DNA of 64,000 nt, from the NCBI GenBank assembly GCA_951804985.1, contig OX638132.1, forward strand, positions 14,241,529 through 14,305,528, given 5' to 3'. A model generated the notes under the pieces. It was not told where the DNA came from and did no database searches. It saw only the letters and a list, made by a program, of their open reading frames with translations. Both the position numbers and the translations under genes were made by a program. Position 1 is the stretch's first letter. Each line of letters starts with the position of its first letter. This DNA is from Dryomyza anilis (Eukaryota > Arthropoda > Insecta > Diptera > Dryomyzidae). This document shows positions 1 to 15,500 of the stretch, piece by piece.

Positions 1-591
1 ACAAAAACGGACAGGCCATGCCGATCTGTGGCAGCCACTGCGGCAGGTTGCCTGTCATAATTACAAGCGGATCTTGTAGCTGACGATTCGCCTTAGCAGC
101 GATCTTCGGATGTATGAACTCCGACTGGGCGATAATGTGTTGGCGCTGCACGCAGCCGTACAAATGCTCCCAGTGCCGGTTGAGCGCATTGATGATGCGC
201 AGCATGCAGAGCGCATCGAGCGATGCATCCTGAACGGTGACAACATCGTGTGGCAGCACATGGCTGAGGAATGGTTTGAGTGCCGACACAGTTGTCGGTG
301 TAATGCCTTCGTGCCAGAGTTCGGTCTTTTTGCGCAACAATTTCGATGCGGATTTGTTGCTGCTGCTGCCAACGGCGCCACCTCCACCACCACTGCTGCT
401 GCTGCTCTTTTTACCTGAACTGGTGGCGTTCGACGAGGATGCGGTCGCAGTGCCTGTTGCCTGCTGTTGTTTGTTGATGTTAGTATTGCTGCTGGAGGAG
501 CTTGCGGATGCGGCAGGTGCGCTGGCGTTGGGCTCCTCTTCGACGGGACGATAGTGAATGGTGTGCTGTTGCACCCAAACGCTAGCGTTGC
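1..591 (-). CDS. ctrip: ctrip exon 7, partial
   Basis: Starts after acceptor GAAATTTCAG and runs off the left edge. It encodes the family segment [13 protein letters not shown], a Ser/Gly/Asn/Ala-rich insert, then the conserved block [12 protein letters not shown] and the stretch [19 protein letters not shown] that sits just before the HECT domain in TRIP12. The catalytic part is outside the window. Confidence 0.95.
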
Positions 592-3500
592 CTGAAATTT
601 CAAGAATTTATAAATTTTTTTTTGAAATTTTCTTTGAATTAAATTGTAAAACAAACCTAGCGGTGTTTCAGTGTCGGTGTCCGTCTCTGACTGATCGTTG
701 ACCAGTGGCGAGAATTGCTTCACCGCCTGGTAGACGGTCATGTTGTAGGGCAGCACGTGCTCGCCAATCATGAATTGGAGCTTGTGCTTGAAGCCGCTCT
801 GCGACATGACCACGGCGGCCACATTATCGTCCATGTCCTCCTCGGAGTCGTCGTCTGAGTCGCCACGAATGCCGCCATAGCCGCGCACCACCAGATAACG
901 TTCGATGGCCTGCACCATGGCGAGCGGATCGATCTTGACGGTGCCGCCCTTCCATTGGCGCAGGTTGTTGCACTCAGGATGACGTTGTAGGTTGCACTTA
1001 AAATAGCGAAATAATTTCAAATAATTAGAAATAATTAAAAAATTAAAAACCATTTAAAAAATTAAAAACCATTTAAAAATAATGAAAACCAATTAAAAAT
1101 AATGAAAAACAGTCGTAAATAACTAAAAGTAATTTAAACCAATTAACCCAAGTATAACAAAATAAATTCAATTAAAATAAAAAATAATTAAATTTTAAAA
1201 AAATACAAACAGTTAAAATAATAAAAATTAAAATAAAGAAATTTCAAATTAATTAAAAACAATTCAAAATAAAGAAATTTAAATCAATATATAGCAATTA
1301 AATAATTCAAAACAATTAAATCAATTCTGATGAATTAAAATCGATTACAAATTAGTTAACCTTTTAACTAAAACAATGAATTAAATGCAATTGAAACAAA
1401 AAAAAATATTCAGCAAACATTTAAAAAACATAGTAAAACAATTGAAAACATTTTAAAACAATTAAACATTATGATAACAATGAATTCAGTTACGAAGAAT
1501 TAATTAAAATTTTAACTAATTAATTAAAATTTTAACTAATAAAAATCAATTAAAATTTTAACTAATTAAAATCAATTAAAATTTCAACTAATTAAAATCA
1601 ATTAAAATTTTAACTAACAATAAACAGTCTAAAAAATAAAAAAAAATTAAAATCATTATAAAAAAATAAAAGGATTACAATCAATTAAAATTTAAATTAA
1701 TTAACTACAAAATTAAAATCAATTAAATATTTATTGTTATATATTTATTGAACAAATTGTAAATGAAACAATAAAAAAACAAGTCGAAAATTTTTAAAAA
1801 TATAATTTAAAATTGAAATTAATGCAATCAATTAAAAATAATAAATAATTAAAGATTATAATTAAAACCAATAGGACGAAATTATAAATAATGAAAAGCA
1901 ATGGAATCAATTATGAATAATTACAATCAATTAAATTGAAATTTTAAATTATAAGAATTTCAAATAATTAGAAATTATGCAAAACATTGAAAAACAATGT
2001 AAATTGAAATCATGTCAAATATACAAATAGTTAAAAAATATTTAAAGCAATTCAAAATAATTCAAAACAATTAAAAAGAATTAAAATCAGTTAAAAAAAT
2101 TTTAATTCAAACTATTAAAAACAGTTAAAATTATAAAAAATACAATTTAAAGAATTTTAACAAAAATAATTAAAAATGCAATTAAAATTAAAACCAATTA
2201 AAAATAATTAAAAAAACAACAATGATAATAATTAAAAACAATATACCAAAATTATAAACAATTAAAAACGTCACAACTGCCCCAAAACTCACCTTCAACT
2301 GATGCGTATTGAAAAACTTGAGCGCGCTCGTGTTCGAACGTCCGCCAGGGCCAGTGGGAAAATCGTGCACCTTAACTGGAAACTGTTCCAGCTGCGTCAC
2401 GCAACCGTTTAGCTTCGCAACGAACGCATTGAATGCCACCGGCTCAATGTTCGGCAGCAGTCCAACATTGGCGACCGGCTCCAGCGGCAGACCAGCAAAG
2501 ACATGCATAAAAGTGCGCAGACGCGCATCGCGCAGCACTATGCCCGCCTCGCATGTCATAAAATTCAACATGGCCTTGATCAGACCCGAATGATTCACCT
2601 CAAACGGTGAAATGTCACTCTCGAGCAGTATGGTCTTCAGCTCGAGCAACGCCTCCAGACAGTCTGAGTAGCTGCCGCCGAGTTTGAAGATAATGGTGCC
2701 CAGACGTTGCAGCACATTAGCACCGCTGGCTGCTCCACTGCCGCCGGCACTGCACGTGTCAGCGCTACCGCTGCCACCTGTGGCCGTTGCAGACGCAGCT
2801 GCGTGCGCACCTTGCGACGACTCGTGTTCGTTGTAGCGCTTTACAAATGCTATAGCCTGCTCGCGTATCCACTGACGTGCCTTCTCGCGATTGCCTGCCG
2901 CTATGAGATTAGCATTCGATATGCTTTTGCTGATGGCAGCCGCCGCTGCGGCCGTAGCATTCGCGCTGCCACTCAGTTGACTGCTGGCGCTGGCTGCACC
3001 GCCTCCGCTGCTGGTCGCACTGTTTGTACTCGAGTCTTTGGTGAATGCGCTGTGATGAGATCCTTGACGACCCCAGCGTGCGGGGTTGAGATGGGCGAGG
3101 AACGAGGTTTTCGTTGAACTGGAACTGCTGGAGCCGGTGGTGTTGGCAGAGGCGGCAGTGCTGCCGCTGCTGCTATTGTTGCCACCGCCGCTGAAGCGTG
3201 ACTTTCCGCCAGCAGTGCTGCCGGTGGAGCTGCTGGGCGTGTTGCGGCCGGTACCGGTGCTGCCTAGACCTAGAGCAAGAGAGATGGTGAAATAAGTTAA
3301 TGTTTCAAAAAAATTGAATTATTAATCATTTTACTTTTTAATTCATTACAATTTAATATTTGCAGATTTAATTAAACTATTAGTTAAACATTTAACTAAA
3401 CCATTAAGGATACTAACATTCAGTTAAACTCTTAATTAACAGTTAATTGCTCTATAAATCAGTTAACTGTTTAATTATTTATAGTTAACTATTAATTGTT

Positions 3501-6500
3501 TTCATTGTAATATTATTTAAAAATTACATTAATAATTTAAAAGCATAATAACTCAATTATATTTGTAATTAGTAATTAATTGATGGGTTTGCTTTATGAA
3601 TCAGTTCATTGTTTAATTAATTGTATAGTTTTAAATTTGTATTAGTGTAACTATTAATTAAGCAGTAAACTAACATTTACGCAAATTACCACTCAGTTAC
3701 TTATCAATTAAATTCGTAATTAACAGTTATTTGATGAGATATAACCTTAGATAATTTAATTTAGTTACTGTTTAATTATTTTACTATTTTTTAGTTTTAA
3801 TTAACATACAAGTTAAACAGTAAACTATTAGTTAAAGCGTAAACTAAATAATTAAGCAAATTAACATTCAGTTAAACTCTTAATTAATAATTATTTACTA
3901 AGATTAATAAATATTACAAGTTTGTTTTATAAATCAGTTAACTATTTAATTAATTATATAGTTTATCGATCATAGTTTTAATTAAACTATTATTTAAACA
4001 AAATCATTAATCAATTAAACTAATAATTATACAGTTAAACTCATAATTATTATGTTTTTTTAGGAATTTTCAAAGTTGTACTTACTAGTTGCACGATTGA
4101 GCAGCTCGTGTACCGCAGACTCGTCCTGTCGCGACTTCGTTCTGCTGTTGGACTGCGATTTACGCTTCGGCGGTACTTTGCGCTTCAGCATATCAGACAT
4201 TTTGTGCTGTATGGCCAACGTAGACGAGGACGACGAGGATGAAGACGATGTCGCCGCAGCTGCTGCTGCAGCAGTTGGTGCCGCGGTCGTGGGCGGTTGA
4301 TCGTTTGGTACAAACACCACCTGCGGCATATGTTGCTGCGGTGCCGGATGCGCAATAACGGATGCGGCTGCTGCTACGGACGATGACGGCAACATGTCGA
4401 CGTGATGCTGCGGCTGGAAATGCGGTGGCGGCGGATGTGGATGCGCATGGAAGTGACCATGAGAATAACGACGTGGATCACCTGCCGATGGTGCAGCGGC
4501 ATAAACAAAGAAATTCGCATTGCCCGGCAGAGCGCTGCCGCCAGTAGCTGCCGCATGTGGCTGATGCGGTTGCATCGACTGATGTGTGGCTGGCGGCGGT
4601 GGTGGTGGCGTGTTGTATGCGGAATAATGCAGCTCAGTGGTAGCTGTTGGCGCGCCAGCAGCATTCAAAGTAAGTGCCAAAGAGCTAGCAACAGGCACCG
4701 CACTACCGCTGGTGTTTGGCAGTTGATGATGCAGCAGCGTGCTTGACGTGGGCATGGACAGCGTTATTTTTTGCGGTTGTGCGCTGGCAGCTGCTGCTGC
4801 GCCTGTGGTTAATGCGCTCATGGCATGCGAGAAACTCTTCACCGTGTACTGATGATGATGCAGATGCGATGTGGGCTTCGAGGTGTTTGGTGTCGATGTG
4901 GCCGAATTGGAGGTGGACTTGCTGCCACTGGCGCCAGCGCCCGCCGACTGTGCATTGTCCATAAAGAACGGATTTAACTGCAGACTGGAGGCGGAGGGTG
5001 GCGCACTCTGTGAGCCACTGGCGCCTGCAAGCGGCTTGGGCGACGGATTGGCACAGATGGGATTGTTGGGATCGGTGAGCTGTGTGATCTGATAGATGAC
5101 GCCCTCGCGTCTAAAGTGAGTGCCAAAGACTGCGGGCAGTTTCTGCATCAGTATCTCTGCCATCTGCAGAGCGCCCACAACGATGCGCAAATCATTGCTG
5201 GCCATCATGCCGGCAATGTGACTGGAGACGAGCTGATTCTTGAGCACGTCCTGCAACAGCTCCGGCGTGGCATAGAAGACCATGCGCAGCAGTGCGCGCA
5301 GACATTTGTAGCGTACATTGGGACCAGCCGATGAACTGTAGACCTCGTAGAGCACGTTGAACAGACTCTTGATGAAGGCGGAGGCGAGACCGCGCTCTTC
5401 CTTGAGGCAGGCGATGCGCGCATCAACGGAGGCGCGACGTTTGTTGGCCGACAATGTTGAACCAGCGCTGGCACTGGCGGCATTGCTAGGCGTGTTGATA
5501 GTTGCGGCCGCGGTAGCTGCAGCAACTGCTGCAGTAGCAGCCACAGCATTACTTAGCGCTGCTACTGCCGATGCGGACAAATCTTGACCCGCCATTGCGG
5601 CCGCTGCGCCACTACTGGTCGGCACATAATTCGGATTCACTTTGCGCTGCACGGGACGCGTGGTGCCAGTGTCCTCGTTGAACTGCTGCATCGAGTGAAA
5701 CTCCACGGTGTAGGTGCGACCCAAGGTGCTGAGACTGAACTCATCATCCGAATTCAGGTGCGCGGCCTCGATCATGCGCGAGTCGATGGTCGAATAGTTG
5801 TGCCAGGCGCCACGATCGTCGCGCCACTGCCACTGCACCTGATCCTGCGTATTGAGCGACGGCCGATCGAGCAGCGCGTCGACGGCAAATATGCCATCGG
5901 TGGGCAGACGTGGCATCAGCTCGCCGATCAGACAAGTTATTTCATACAGTTCCGAGGGACTGCGCGCCAGCAGCTCCACATGTGTCGACTGCAGATTCGG
6001 CTCCGCGCTGCCTGTGAGCAGCGCCAGCAGAGTTGCGGCAATGTCGTTCTTGAGCAAAGCAATGGCCAGATCCGGACAATTGGCGCACATGAGACTGAGC
6101 ATGCGCACGACGGCAGTAAATGTGCCGCTGTTCAAAATGCTGGGCGTTACCACGAGCAGCTGCTGACAGTGTTTGAGCAGCTCTTTGCTCGCAATCTCCT
6201 GCAGACGCTTCGGATCGTGCTGAAAACTCTCTACCAGGCGACAGAAGGCGCTACAAACGCTCTCTACGCACTTCTTGTCCTGCTGCGACAGCAGACGCGC
6301 CAACAGCGCCAGCGACTCGGCTACAAAGTGAAACTCTTCCGCGTGCATATTGAGGCAGCAGTTGGCGGTGATGGCCAAAGCGGCACGTTGCGCGTTTATC
6401 GAAAAGAAATCCAGATAGGTTAGACAGGCGGCAATGCCACTCGCCTGCAGTATGGCCTTGTTGTGGCGACGCGACAAAATCTCGAGCGCTGTCAGACTCT

Positions 6501-9500
6501 GCTCTGCGACGTCCATGCACTGTATGGACTGCAGCTTCTCCAGAAACACGGGCACAGCATCGACGACGGTGCCCGACGAACGTGGCAGCGCCTCCAACAT
6601 GTAGGCAAGCGCGCGACAAGCATTATTCATTATGTCGAAATTGTGCTCCATGCGCAGCAACGCGATGAGCGCCGGCACCACCTGTTTAATGGGAAACCCA
6701 GCCAGTGTGTCCTCGTTGCCCATCACCAGCATTTGACACATCTCGATGGCAGCCTGCAGCTGTTGGCTCTCGTCGTGCGACTGTAGCCCTTGCAGCAGTT
6801 GTTGCGCCTTCGAGGTGCTGCTGTTGCCGATGGTGCGGTGCAGTATGTGCGTCATGCGGGGCCCCAGGGCGCCGAAGAGATGCGGCGGTAGGCCGCGCGC
6901 TTCGAGTAGCGCCTGCAGACGCCCCACCTCGCTGTCATCGCTCTCGGAGTCGACGGCGGTGGCGGCGGCGTGCGAGGTGGACGTGTTGCCGGTGTGGTTG
7001 GCCGTCGCAGCGGCTGTGGCGGCGGCTGCGGTGGTGGCTGTAGAGTTTGCGGACTGTGCGGTGGGCGTTAAGTTGTTAGCGGCAGCGCCGCCGACGTTAC
7101 TGAGAGGCGTAGAGAAAGTGACAGCGGGCAAATTTGCTGCAAGAAGAAAAAAAGAAGACAAAATAAGATTTTGAGTAAACAAAAACAGAGACTGCAAAAG
7201 GCAGACAGTGTTGCCAATATTATTAAAATTATGTTTTTATTTTAAGGATTTTTTTAGGTTACTTTAAATGGTTTCTTTTTTTTAAGATAACCTTTAAATT
7301 GTCTGTTTAGGTATCGTTTATATGTATTCAGAAATAATGTTTTTGTTTGGTTTAACATGTTTCCTATTAGTTTATAGTGTAAATAAACTAAAATACATGC
7401 GTTCGCTTGTCCAGCCGCTGTGTGCGGTGGTCCGTTCGGTGTCTGATGTGCCATTAAATTAAAGCCTAATGCATCCGCCGTAGCTGGAGTGGGGAGGGTT
7501 GGAAGGAATAAGAAGAAGAGCAAGCATAAATATACATGATTTAAGAGAACGCGCCGCACGCACCATAACCAAGAGTAATGCATAATAAAAAAAAAAATAC
7601 AACCAACACCATAAAAAAGGTAGAGAGAAAGACTTTCCCTTAAACGTACGATTTATTTATAATCTAAAAAATATACTTAAAGTGAATTTATATTTTTCAA
7701 ATTATACAATGAAATGCAACGTGCGTATCGAACGAAGTATCGATCCCACTTGAATAAAAACCACATATGCACTTAATTGACCTAGATATGAAACGACCCA
7801 ATTAGAACAAGCTGAAGATGCACCTTAAAAACATAACCTAAATGTGAACAAAAACAAAGAAATTGTGTATATCTTTTTTTAGGTGTAAAAGTAAAACTAA
7901 TATACACTTTCTGTATTACTAAACGAGCAACGAAACGAACATTTGACATCAAAATATCGTCACACAAATTTTAATATCATGTTATTTGACTTTTAAAACA
8001 TTGAAATTTATTAAAAATTTCGTCATTTTCGTCCAATAGTCGTTCGTTTCGAAATAGAGAAAGAGGCAGTAATAAAAATTATTTTCTATCATATTTTTTA
8101 GATTTTTTTTAGATGTCAATAATCCAGGACATTGTATTGCCTGGTTTTCACTATGTCAGTTTGTGTCATTTTTGTTTTCTTTACATTGTGATTGTGACGC
8201 AGAAACTGTCCAAAATTAAAATTTTCATTATCCATGTCAAACAAAATCAAAATGTCAACAATGTCTTTGTAATGTCGAAAAACAAAAAAATTGAGAAATT
8301 TTCGAACATGAAACTGGCATTTTTTAAATTATTGTAATGTCGAAAAACAAAAAATTTGAGAAATTTTCGAACATGAAATTGACACAAAATGACATAGTGA
8401 AAACCAGGCATATGACTCAAAAAAAATTGAATTCTCAATAAAAAAATGTATATTTTCGCACCCAGTTTAAGTTACAGCGTGTTTAAGAAATACATATTAC
8501 TGACATAACATAGAAAATTCATTATTAAGTATAATCTTTTGATAAATGAATATCAATTTCCTTTACTCATGTTATTGACAATCAAATTACCTTTTCAAAT
8601 GTGTTTCACATCTATGAACAGCATGATATCTTCCTTTTATAAAATGAACGTAAAGTTGAAATTTACAATTTTTACTTTTGTCATTGATTTTCTTAAAATT
8701 TCGTTAAGGAACACCCCATTTTTTCTAATTTATAATGATAGACCAGTTCATTGTCAGTATTTTCTTACCAATCACAGAGATTTTTACAATGCTGCAGAAA
8801 TAATTAAACCGTGTCGAGTCTTGTGATTTGGTGGTTCAAATAAAAATCGAAATAATCGAAAAATCATTTTGAACATCTACAAAAAATTATCGTGCGTCGG
8901 CGACGTCGTTCAGTTTCTTCTAACATTATTTTCTTCTACGTTGCTATTTTTAAACATTATATTGCATTATTTAGTGTATGTTATTAAAGCATTAAATGGA
9001 TCAATTTGTTGTCAAGAATTTGAACAAACAGCTTATGATGCTCATTTTGTTGCTATTGAATCATTAAAAAGCGAATTTCAAATTTTATGTTTGACTCAAT
9101 TAATTGGCCCACCTGCAGAAGTTGTGATAACTGACTTCGGTAAAACATTCGTTAGGTTGAAAGAATTGTACAAAGCATATCAAACAGTATAAATACTTAT
9201 TTAAAATTTATTGTATGTTATATGTTGACTTAAATTATTTTTATTTTCATATGAAAATAAAAATATTTAATTGATCCAATTTCTATCGAATGAAATTTTT
9301 AATTGATGTAACTAATTAATTAATGATTTAAAAATTACCAATAAAATATATAATATATATATGACAACTTTAATATCAATATGACAAAAAAATTAATTGA
9401 AGTTTCTCCAATTAACATATTCTCATTATTACGAATATGGAATTCAATGCTACTAAAAGTTACATCGGCTGAGTTGCAATTAAAAATTAATTGGATTGAT

Positions 9501-12500
9501 TAACATTTTAGTTATATTTACACACTTTTTTTTCTGTGTGTATGATTGGTAAGAAAATACTGTGAATGAACTGGCCTATCATTATAAACTAGAAAAAATG
9601 GAATGTTCCGTAACGAAATTTTGAGAAAAATCAATGACAAAGTCAAAATTTGTATTGGTGCAAATTTCTACTTTACGTACATTTTAAAAAAGGAAAAAAT
9701 CATACCATGTGAATAAGTGAAACACCATTTAAAAGGAAATTTAATTGTCTCAAACATGAGTAAACAATTGATATTCATTGATCAAGAGTTAATGTTCTTG
9801 ACTAGGTTATGTCAGTAATAGGCATTTCTTAAACACGCTGTAACCTAAACTGGTTAAAAATTTCGACATTTTTATATGAAATATTTGTATTTTTTTGAGT
9901 CATAGAATTACCCTCTGAAATATTGACATGGATGAACTAAACACCCTGTATAAATTAATTGATTCGATTTCGAGTTTCGAAACGATTGCAATTTATATAA
10001 TGTAGTTGATTAAATTTGCAAGTACACAACGTAATCGAGTTCACAAACGACGAAAAATAATAAAAATCAAAACTAACCGAACACTTTAGATTCCAGTTAT
10101 CGAAACAAATATAAGATATATTACTCAAGCTAACATAATCAGCATAAACAGGAATAGTTTTCACACAAATAGTTTCCTCCTGCACAAAAATGTGTGTATG
10201 GCAAATAAATTTACCCTGTACAACATTTTTGTTTGCCGATCAAAAACAAATCGTGAGAATATTTATACCCAAAATGTCTAAATAAAAAGTAACCCAAATG
10301 AACAAGAAACTAACCTTAAATTAGAGTAAATTAATAAATTTTAGGTTAGTTTTTGTTTTCTATATAACCTCAAAAATCACTTTTCCAATGCACTCAAGTC
10401 TACACCGCACACTCTCGCCACACTTACCACTACTTCCTTTATTAGTATGAGTGAAATTTAAATGCGTATTAGCTGTGGTTGTTGTTGCGCTTTGTTGCTG
10501 CAATTGTTGCTGCTGTTGTTGCTGCTGCTGTTGCGTATGATTTGCGCGATAACTATACAAAAAGCCAGGCTGCACAATGGTAGTTCTGCTGCTTGTTGTT
10601 GCAATTAACGGCTGTTGCTGTGCGACGCCGCCAACAGCACCAGCAGCAGCGCCACCGCCAATCGATAGTACAACTGCGCCGCCGCCGCTGCCACCAGCTA
10701 CCGATGGATGACCAACTATTGCAGCGCCTGTTGGTGCTGCCAGCAGCGTTGAATTGTTGGAGGCAGCAACTGCACCGCCGCCGCCGCTGCTGGTGGTGCC
10801 ACTCGTGCCGTGTTGCGCCGCCGCTGAACTTACACAAGAACCCGTTTTGCCACGTGAACTGCGTCGCAAGATCTGTGAGGAGGAGGATGAGGAGGAGTTA
10901 TTGGCAGTGGAGGCGGCAACAGAGGCTGCGTGCGAGGTGGATGCAAAGACGAGATGTTGCTGCGGTGTGACGCCAGCAACGTGTGCGATATCAAGTGACG
11001 TTGGATGTTGCAGTGGATGCGTCGATGTTTGATGAAGATGAAGTTGTTGTGTTGCAGATATTGGTGGCGACTGATACGAATGCAGTTGATGCGATGACGG
11101 CTGCTGCTGCTGTAGATGATGATGATGAGAGGAGGAGGAGGGATGCGTAGAGTGCTGATAGCGCGCAGCTGGTTGTTGCTGCTGCGGTTGTTGGTGATAA
11201 GCGATAGAACTGCCGGGTGCTGCTGCTGCGGTGTTTGCTGTTGATTGATAGTGATTAAGATTTAGGTTTAAAATTGCGTTGGAGGACGCAGCGTTGTTAG
11301 CGATGGCGGCTGTTGTTGGGAATGTTTGATAGAAATGCAGTTGAGGATGCGGTGGTGGATGCGATTGTGGATGCGGTTGTATATGCGGTTGTAGATGTTG
11401 TTGTTGTGTATGTTGGTGTGGGTGTTGTTGTGCAATGTGTTGTTGTTGTTGTGTGTGAAGAGTATGATGATGATGATGTTGTTGTTGCAGGTTATGTGGT
11501 GCGTGATGTTGCTGTTGGTGCAGATGATGTTGCTGTAAATGATGTTGCTGCTGCTGCTGCGGATGCGGATGCTGCGTTGTGTTGTAGAAATGCGCCTGTG
11601 ACAATTGTTGCTGCTGTGGCGGCAAATGCTGTGTTGTTGGATGCTGCTGTAGCTGCTCGCGGCCGCTACTAGTGGCGCCAGCGTAATCGTTGCCACCACC
11701 ACCGCTACGCGCCAAACGTGCCCCCAGATTCGGGGCTCTGTTGTAACCCGTCGTTGTAGCTGTTGTTCTTGCAGACGCGGCGACGGCAATATTTTGTTGT
11801 TGTTGCTGCTGCTGCTGTTGTTGTTGTTGACTTTGCACAGCGGCGTGCTGCTGTGGTTGTTGCTGTGATTTATCCGTGTTGGCGGCGGCGACGACGGCGC
11901 TGCTGTTGGCACCTTGAGATGAATTTAAATATAAATTTCTTGTTGAACTAGTTGCTGCTGTTGTTTTTGTTGTTTTAGTTGTTGTGTTGGTTGGTGTTGC
12001 TGCTACTGCACTTGTTGTTGCTGCTGTTGTGGTTGTGGTGATGGTGGTGGTGGTGCTGGTGGTTGTTGTTGACGACGACGATGATGTGAAGAAGGAAAAG
12101 TAGCGGCTTTTTGTGTTGCTGCGACTTACAGAGCGCGTCAAGTGTAGCTTAATACGTTGCTTTGTAGGTGTTGTTGAAATGCTCAATAAAGAAGAAGTAG
12201 TAGGAGAAGAAGAAGCAGCGGTGGTGTTGCTGGCGACAAGTGTTGCGTCTGCTGCTGCTGTTGTTGTTGTGTTTAATATTGTATATTGTTGTTTTTGTTG
12301 TGTTCGCGTACTTGTGGCTGCAGCAACAACAACTGTTGAACGTCTGTTGTTGCCTGTTGGTTTTTTTGTTGTCGCAACTGACAAAATTGTGATAAAAGAG
12401 TAACAACAACATCATCAGCATCATCATCAACAACAACAAAGTGTCTTTTTACATATATATATTATTTATATTTATAAAAAATTTAATGGAATTTAATTTT

Positions 12501-15500
12501 TACAGAATTCGAAATTTAACAAAAGTCAAAATTAACGAAATTCAAATTTTTAAAATTGCTAATTTTATAAAATCAATGTTGCAATAATAATAGACGATTT
12601 AAAAAATCAAAAATTAAAACATTCAAAAATTTTAAATTAGACAAAAATAAAATTTTTGAAAATTCAAAATTAAAAATTTAATAAAATTCAAAACTTAATA
12701 AAATATTAAATTTAATAAATTTTAACAAAATTCAAATTTATAAAAATTAAAATTTCACTAAATGAAATATTCAAAATTTTCAACAAAATCTTAAAAATTT
12801 AAATTATACTAAATTATAAAATTTTAGAAAATTAAAAATTTAAAAAAACAATATTTTTTAAAAATTATAATTTTGGAAAATTGAAAACTTTAGATATTTA
12901 AATAAAATTAAAAATCAAAACTTAACAAAATTCAAAATTTAACAGAATTAAAATATTGAAAAAATTAATATTTGACAAAATTAAAATATTAATAATTTAA
13001 AAAATTTATAATTTCCAAAATTTAAATTTGAAAATTTTATAAAATTCAAAATTTAACAAATTCGAATTTAACAAAATGCGAATATAACAAAATGCGAAAT
13101 ATAACAAAATTTGACATTTGAACAAATTCAAAATTTTATAAAATTTAAAATTCAACTGAATTCAAAATGTAAAAGATTACAAATTTATTCAAAAAATTAC
13201 AAATTCAAATTTATGAATATTCAAAATTTTACATTAAAATTAAATTCGTCTAATTGCAAAATTTGAGAATATTATAAATTTGAAAATTATAATTTTTTAA
13301 TATTTATGAAAATTTAAAATTAACAAAATTTTAATTTAATAAAATTCCAAATTTTTTTTAATACAAAATTTATACATTCAAAATTGTATAACATTGAGGA
13401 AAAATATATTTATTTAACTTTCGTAACAAATGCATTTGTTTCTATTAAAATATCAAGAAAAAAAAGTTACTCAAGTAAACAATACAAATTGTACAACAAC
13501 TACAGCTGCAACAACAGCAACGTGCATTAAGAAAAAATAAAACTCAAGATTAATTCAGCGAAAAATATGCGCAGTTCAGCAACAAAGCAAATTCAATGTT
13601 TGAAAAAAAAAAAATTAAATCATATAATTACGCACGTATTAAACCCAGGGTTACCACCCTATCGACGACTTGTATATTTAATATACAAGAGTGTGTGTGT
13701 GCATGTGTTGTGGGAGTTTTATAGTGGCTACAATAGAATTTTAAGCCTTGTGTTCATAAAGGGTTTTTCATGATGGAAAGATATACGAATTCGAATTTCG
13801 GTAGTAAATTTTAATAATTTCGACTCGACTCGTATATCTTTGAATCATGAAATGGCAAACCTTACTGAAGAGAAATGTCAAAAGAGCGACAAGAAATATG
13901 GCGTCGTTTGCTGTCCCTGTCGCTCTACTTTTGTAGCGTCCCTGTTGAAAAACCCTTTAGATGATAAGTCATCGAAGCGTCATGCGTCATGACGCTCATT
14001 ATCTTCTATTTCGTTAAAAAAAAAAATTCAAATTTATCGTTGTCAAGTATAGTAGGTTTTATTAAAAAGACACATTACGCAATATTTTTGACTTTGCAGG
14101 CAATTTTTCTGTAAATCGCTATTCTGCAATCGAGGTAATTAGCATTTCTTTAATGCATCCATCTTTAACACATTCAATATTGAAACAGAACATAAAAAAT
14201 ACAAAATGAAAAATAATAAATAAATTTGATAATATATAATATACCTACGAAAAGAGCAAAATTATAAAATCTCTTTCAAAACGTTGCTCAAAATTTATAA
14301 AAAGCATTAAAAAAATGTGCATAAATTGTAATTACAATTGAAGATATTTATTATGTTTATAATAAAAAAAATGACATTGGGACATGTGATTCTCGTATAA
14401 AAAAAAAAAATGTCTTTGGGACATGTTTCAATTGAATTCCAATATATTTTCATGTAAAATTTATAAACAAACGGTTTTGAATTCGATGTCACAATACAAA
14501 TAATTGTTTTCCAAACAAATTGAAATCGTTCAAACGGATTGACTTCATTTGAAAAATAAAGTTTTGTACTAAGACATCGAATTAAAAAACGTTTGTTTAC
14601 ATATTTTATATGAAATTCGATTAGAATTAGAATTTAAACAATCGCAAAGAATTTAAAAAATCGCAAATAATCAAGTTCGGGTGGCAATATTGTCGAAATG
14701 AACAAAATCGTATAAAAAATAAAAATCGATTTTTCTAAAAAGTAGTCGTTAAAAAAAATTAAGTAGAGAAATTTAAATTCTAAAAATTAAACTACCTAAA
14801 TGTTTTAACCTCAACCGATATCAATATCCTTTAAAAACAATTTTATTTTTGAATCCAAAACCTTTTTACAAAATTTAAAAAAAAAAAAAACTCTACCGAA
14901 AGGATTTATTTTAAATGTCACTATATAAATCGTAAATTTGAATGCATCATAAAAACTTCTGACAAAATCTACAGCAGGTAACAGGCGGACAACAGGCATG
15001 CAAACACAACAGCTTTCATGCCGGAAATCATCAGATTATCGCGGCAGATTTCCGGTAGACATAGGCGGAGTTTGGCTGCCCTATAAATGTATTGCAAAGG
15101 TGAATCCCCAGACAAAGAGTTTGGCATTTTTCTGGAATATTTCGAGCATATTTCCGGCAAACGCAAAGGTTGTAAATTTGTATGGAATTTTAATGGCAGA
15201 TTCACGCCATATTTGGCGTGGTATTTCAACAGGGACGCTACAAAAGTAGAGCGACGGGGACATCAAACGACGCCATATTTCTTGCCGCTCTTTTGACATT
15301 TCTCTTCAGTAAGGTTTGCCATTTCATGATGGAAAAATATACGAGCCAACAACGAGTCGAAATTATTAAAATTTACTACCGAAATTCGAATTCGTATATC
15401 TTTCCATCATGAAATGGCAAACCTTACTGAAGAGAAATGTCAAAAGAGCGGCAAGAAATATGGCGTCGTTTTCTGTCCCTGTCGCTCTACTTTTGTAGCG

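Noticed and set aside
5584..6423. 279-codon plus-strand open frame opposite the armadillo region of ctrip
   Set aside because: The minus strand here carries clear TRIP12 similarity. The plus frame has an Arg/His/Gln bias expected from an antisense G+C-rich exon and no known domain.
11313..11672. Long plus-strand open frame rich in Val, Asp and Ala opposite ctrip exon 3
   Set aside because: It is the complement of Gln/His repeat codons. Low-complexity coding DNA keeps several frames open on both strands, and there is no independent similarity.
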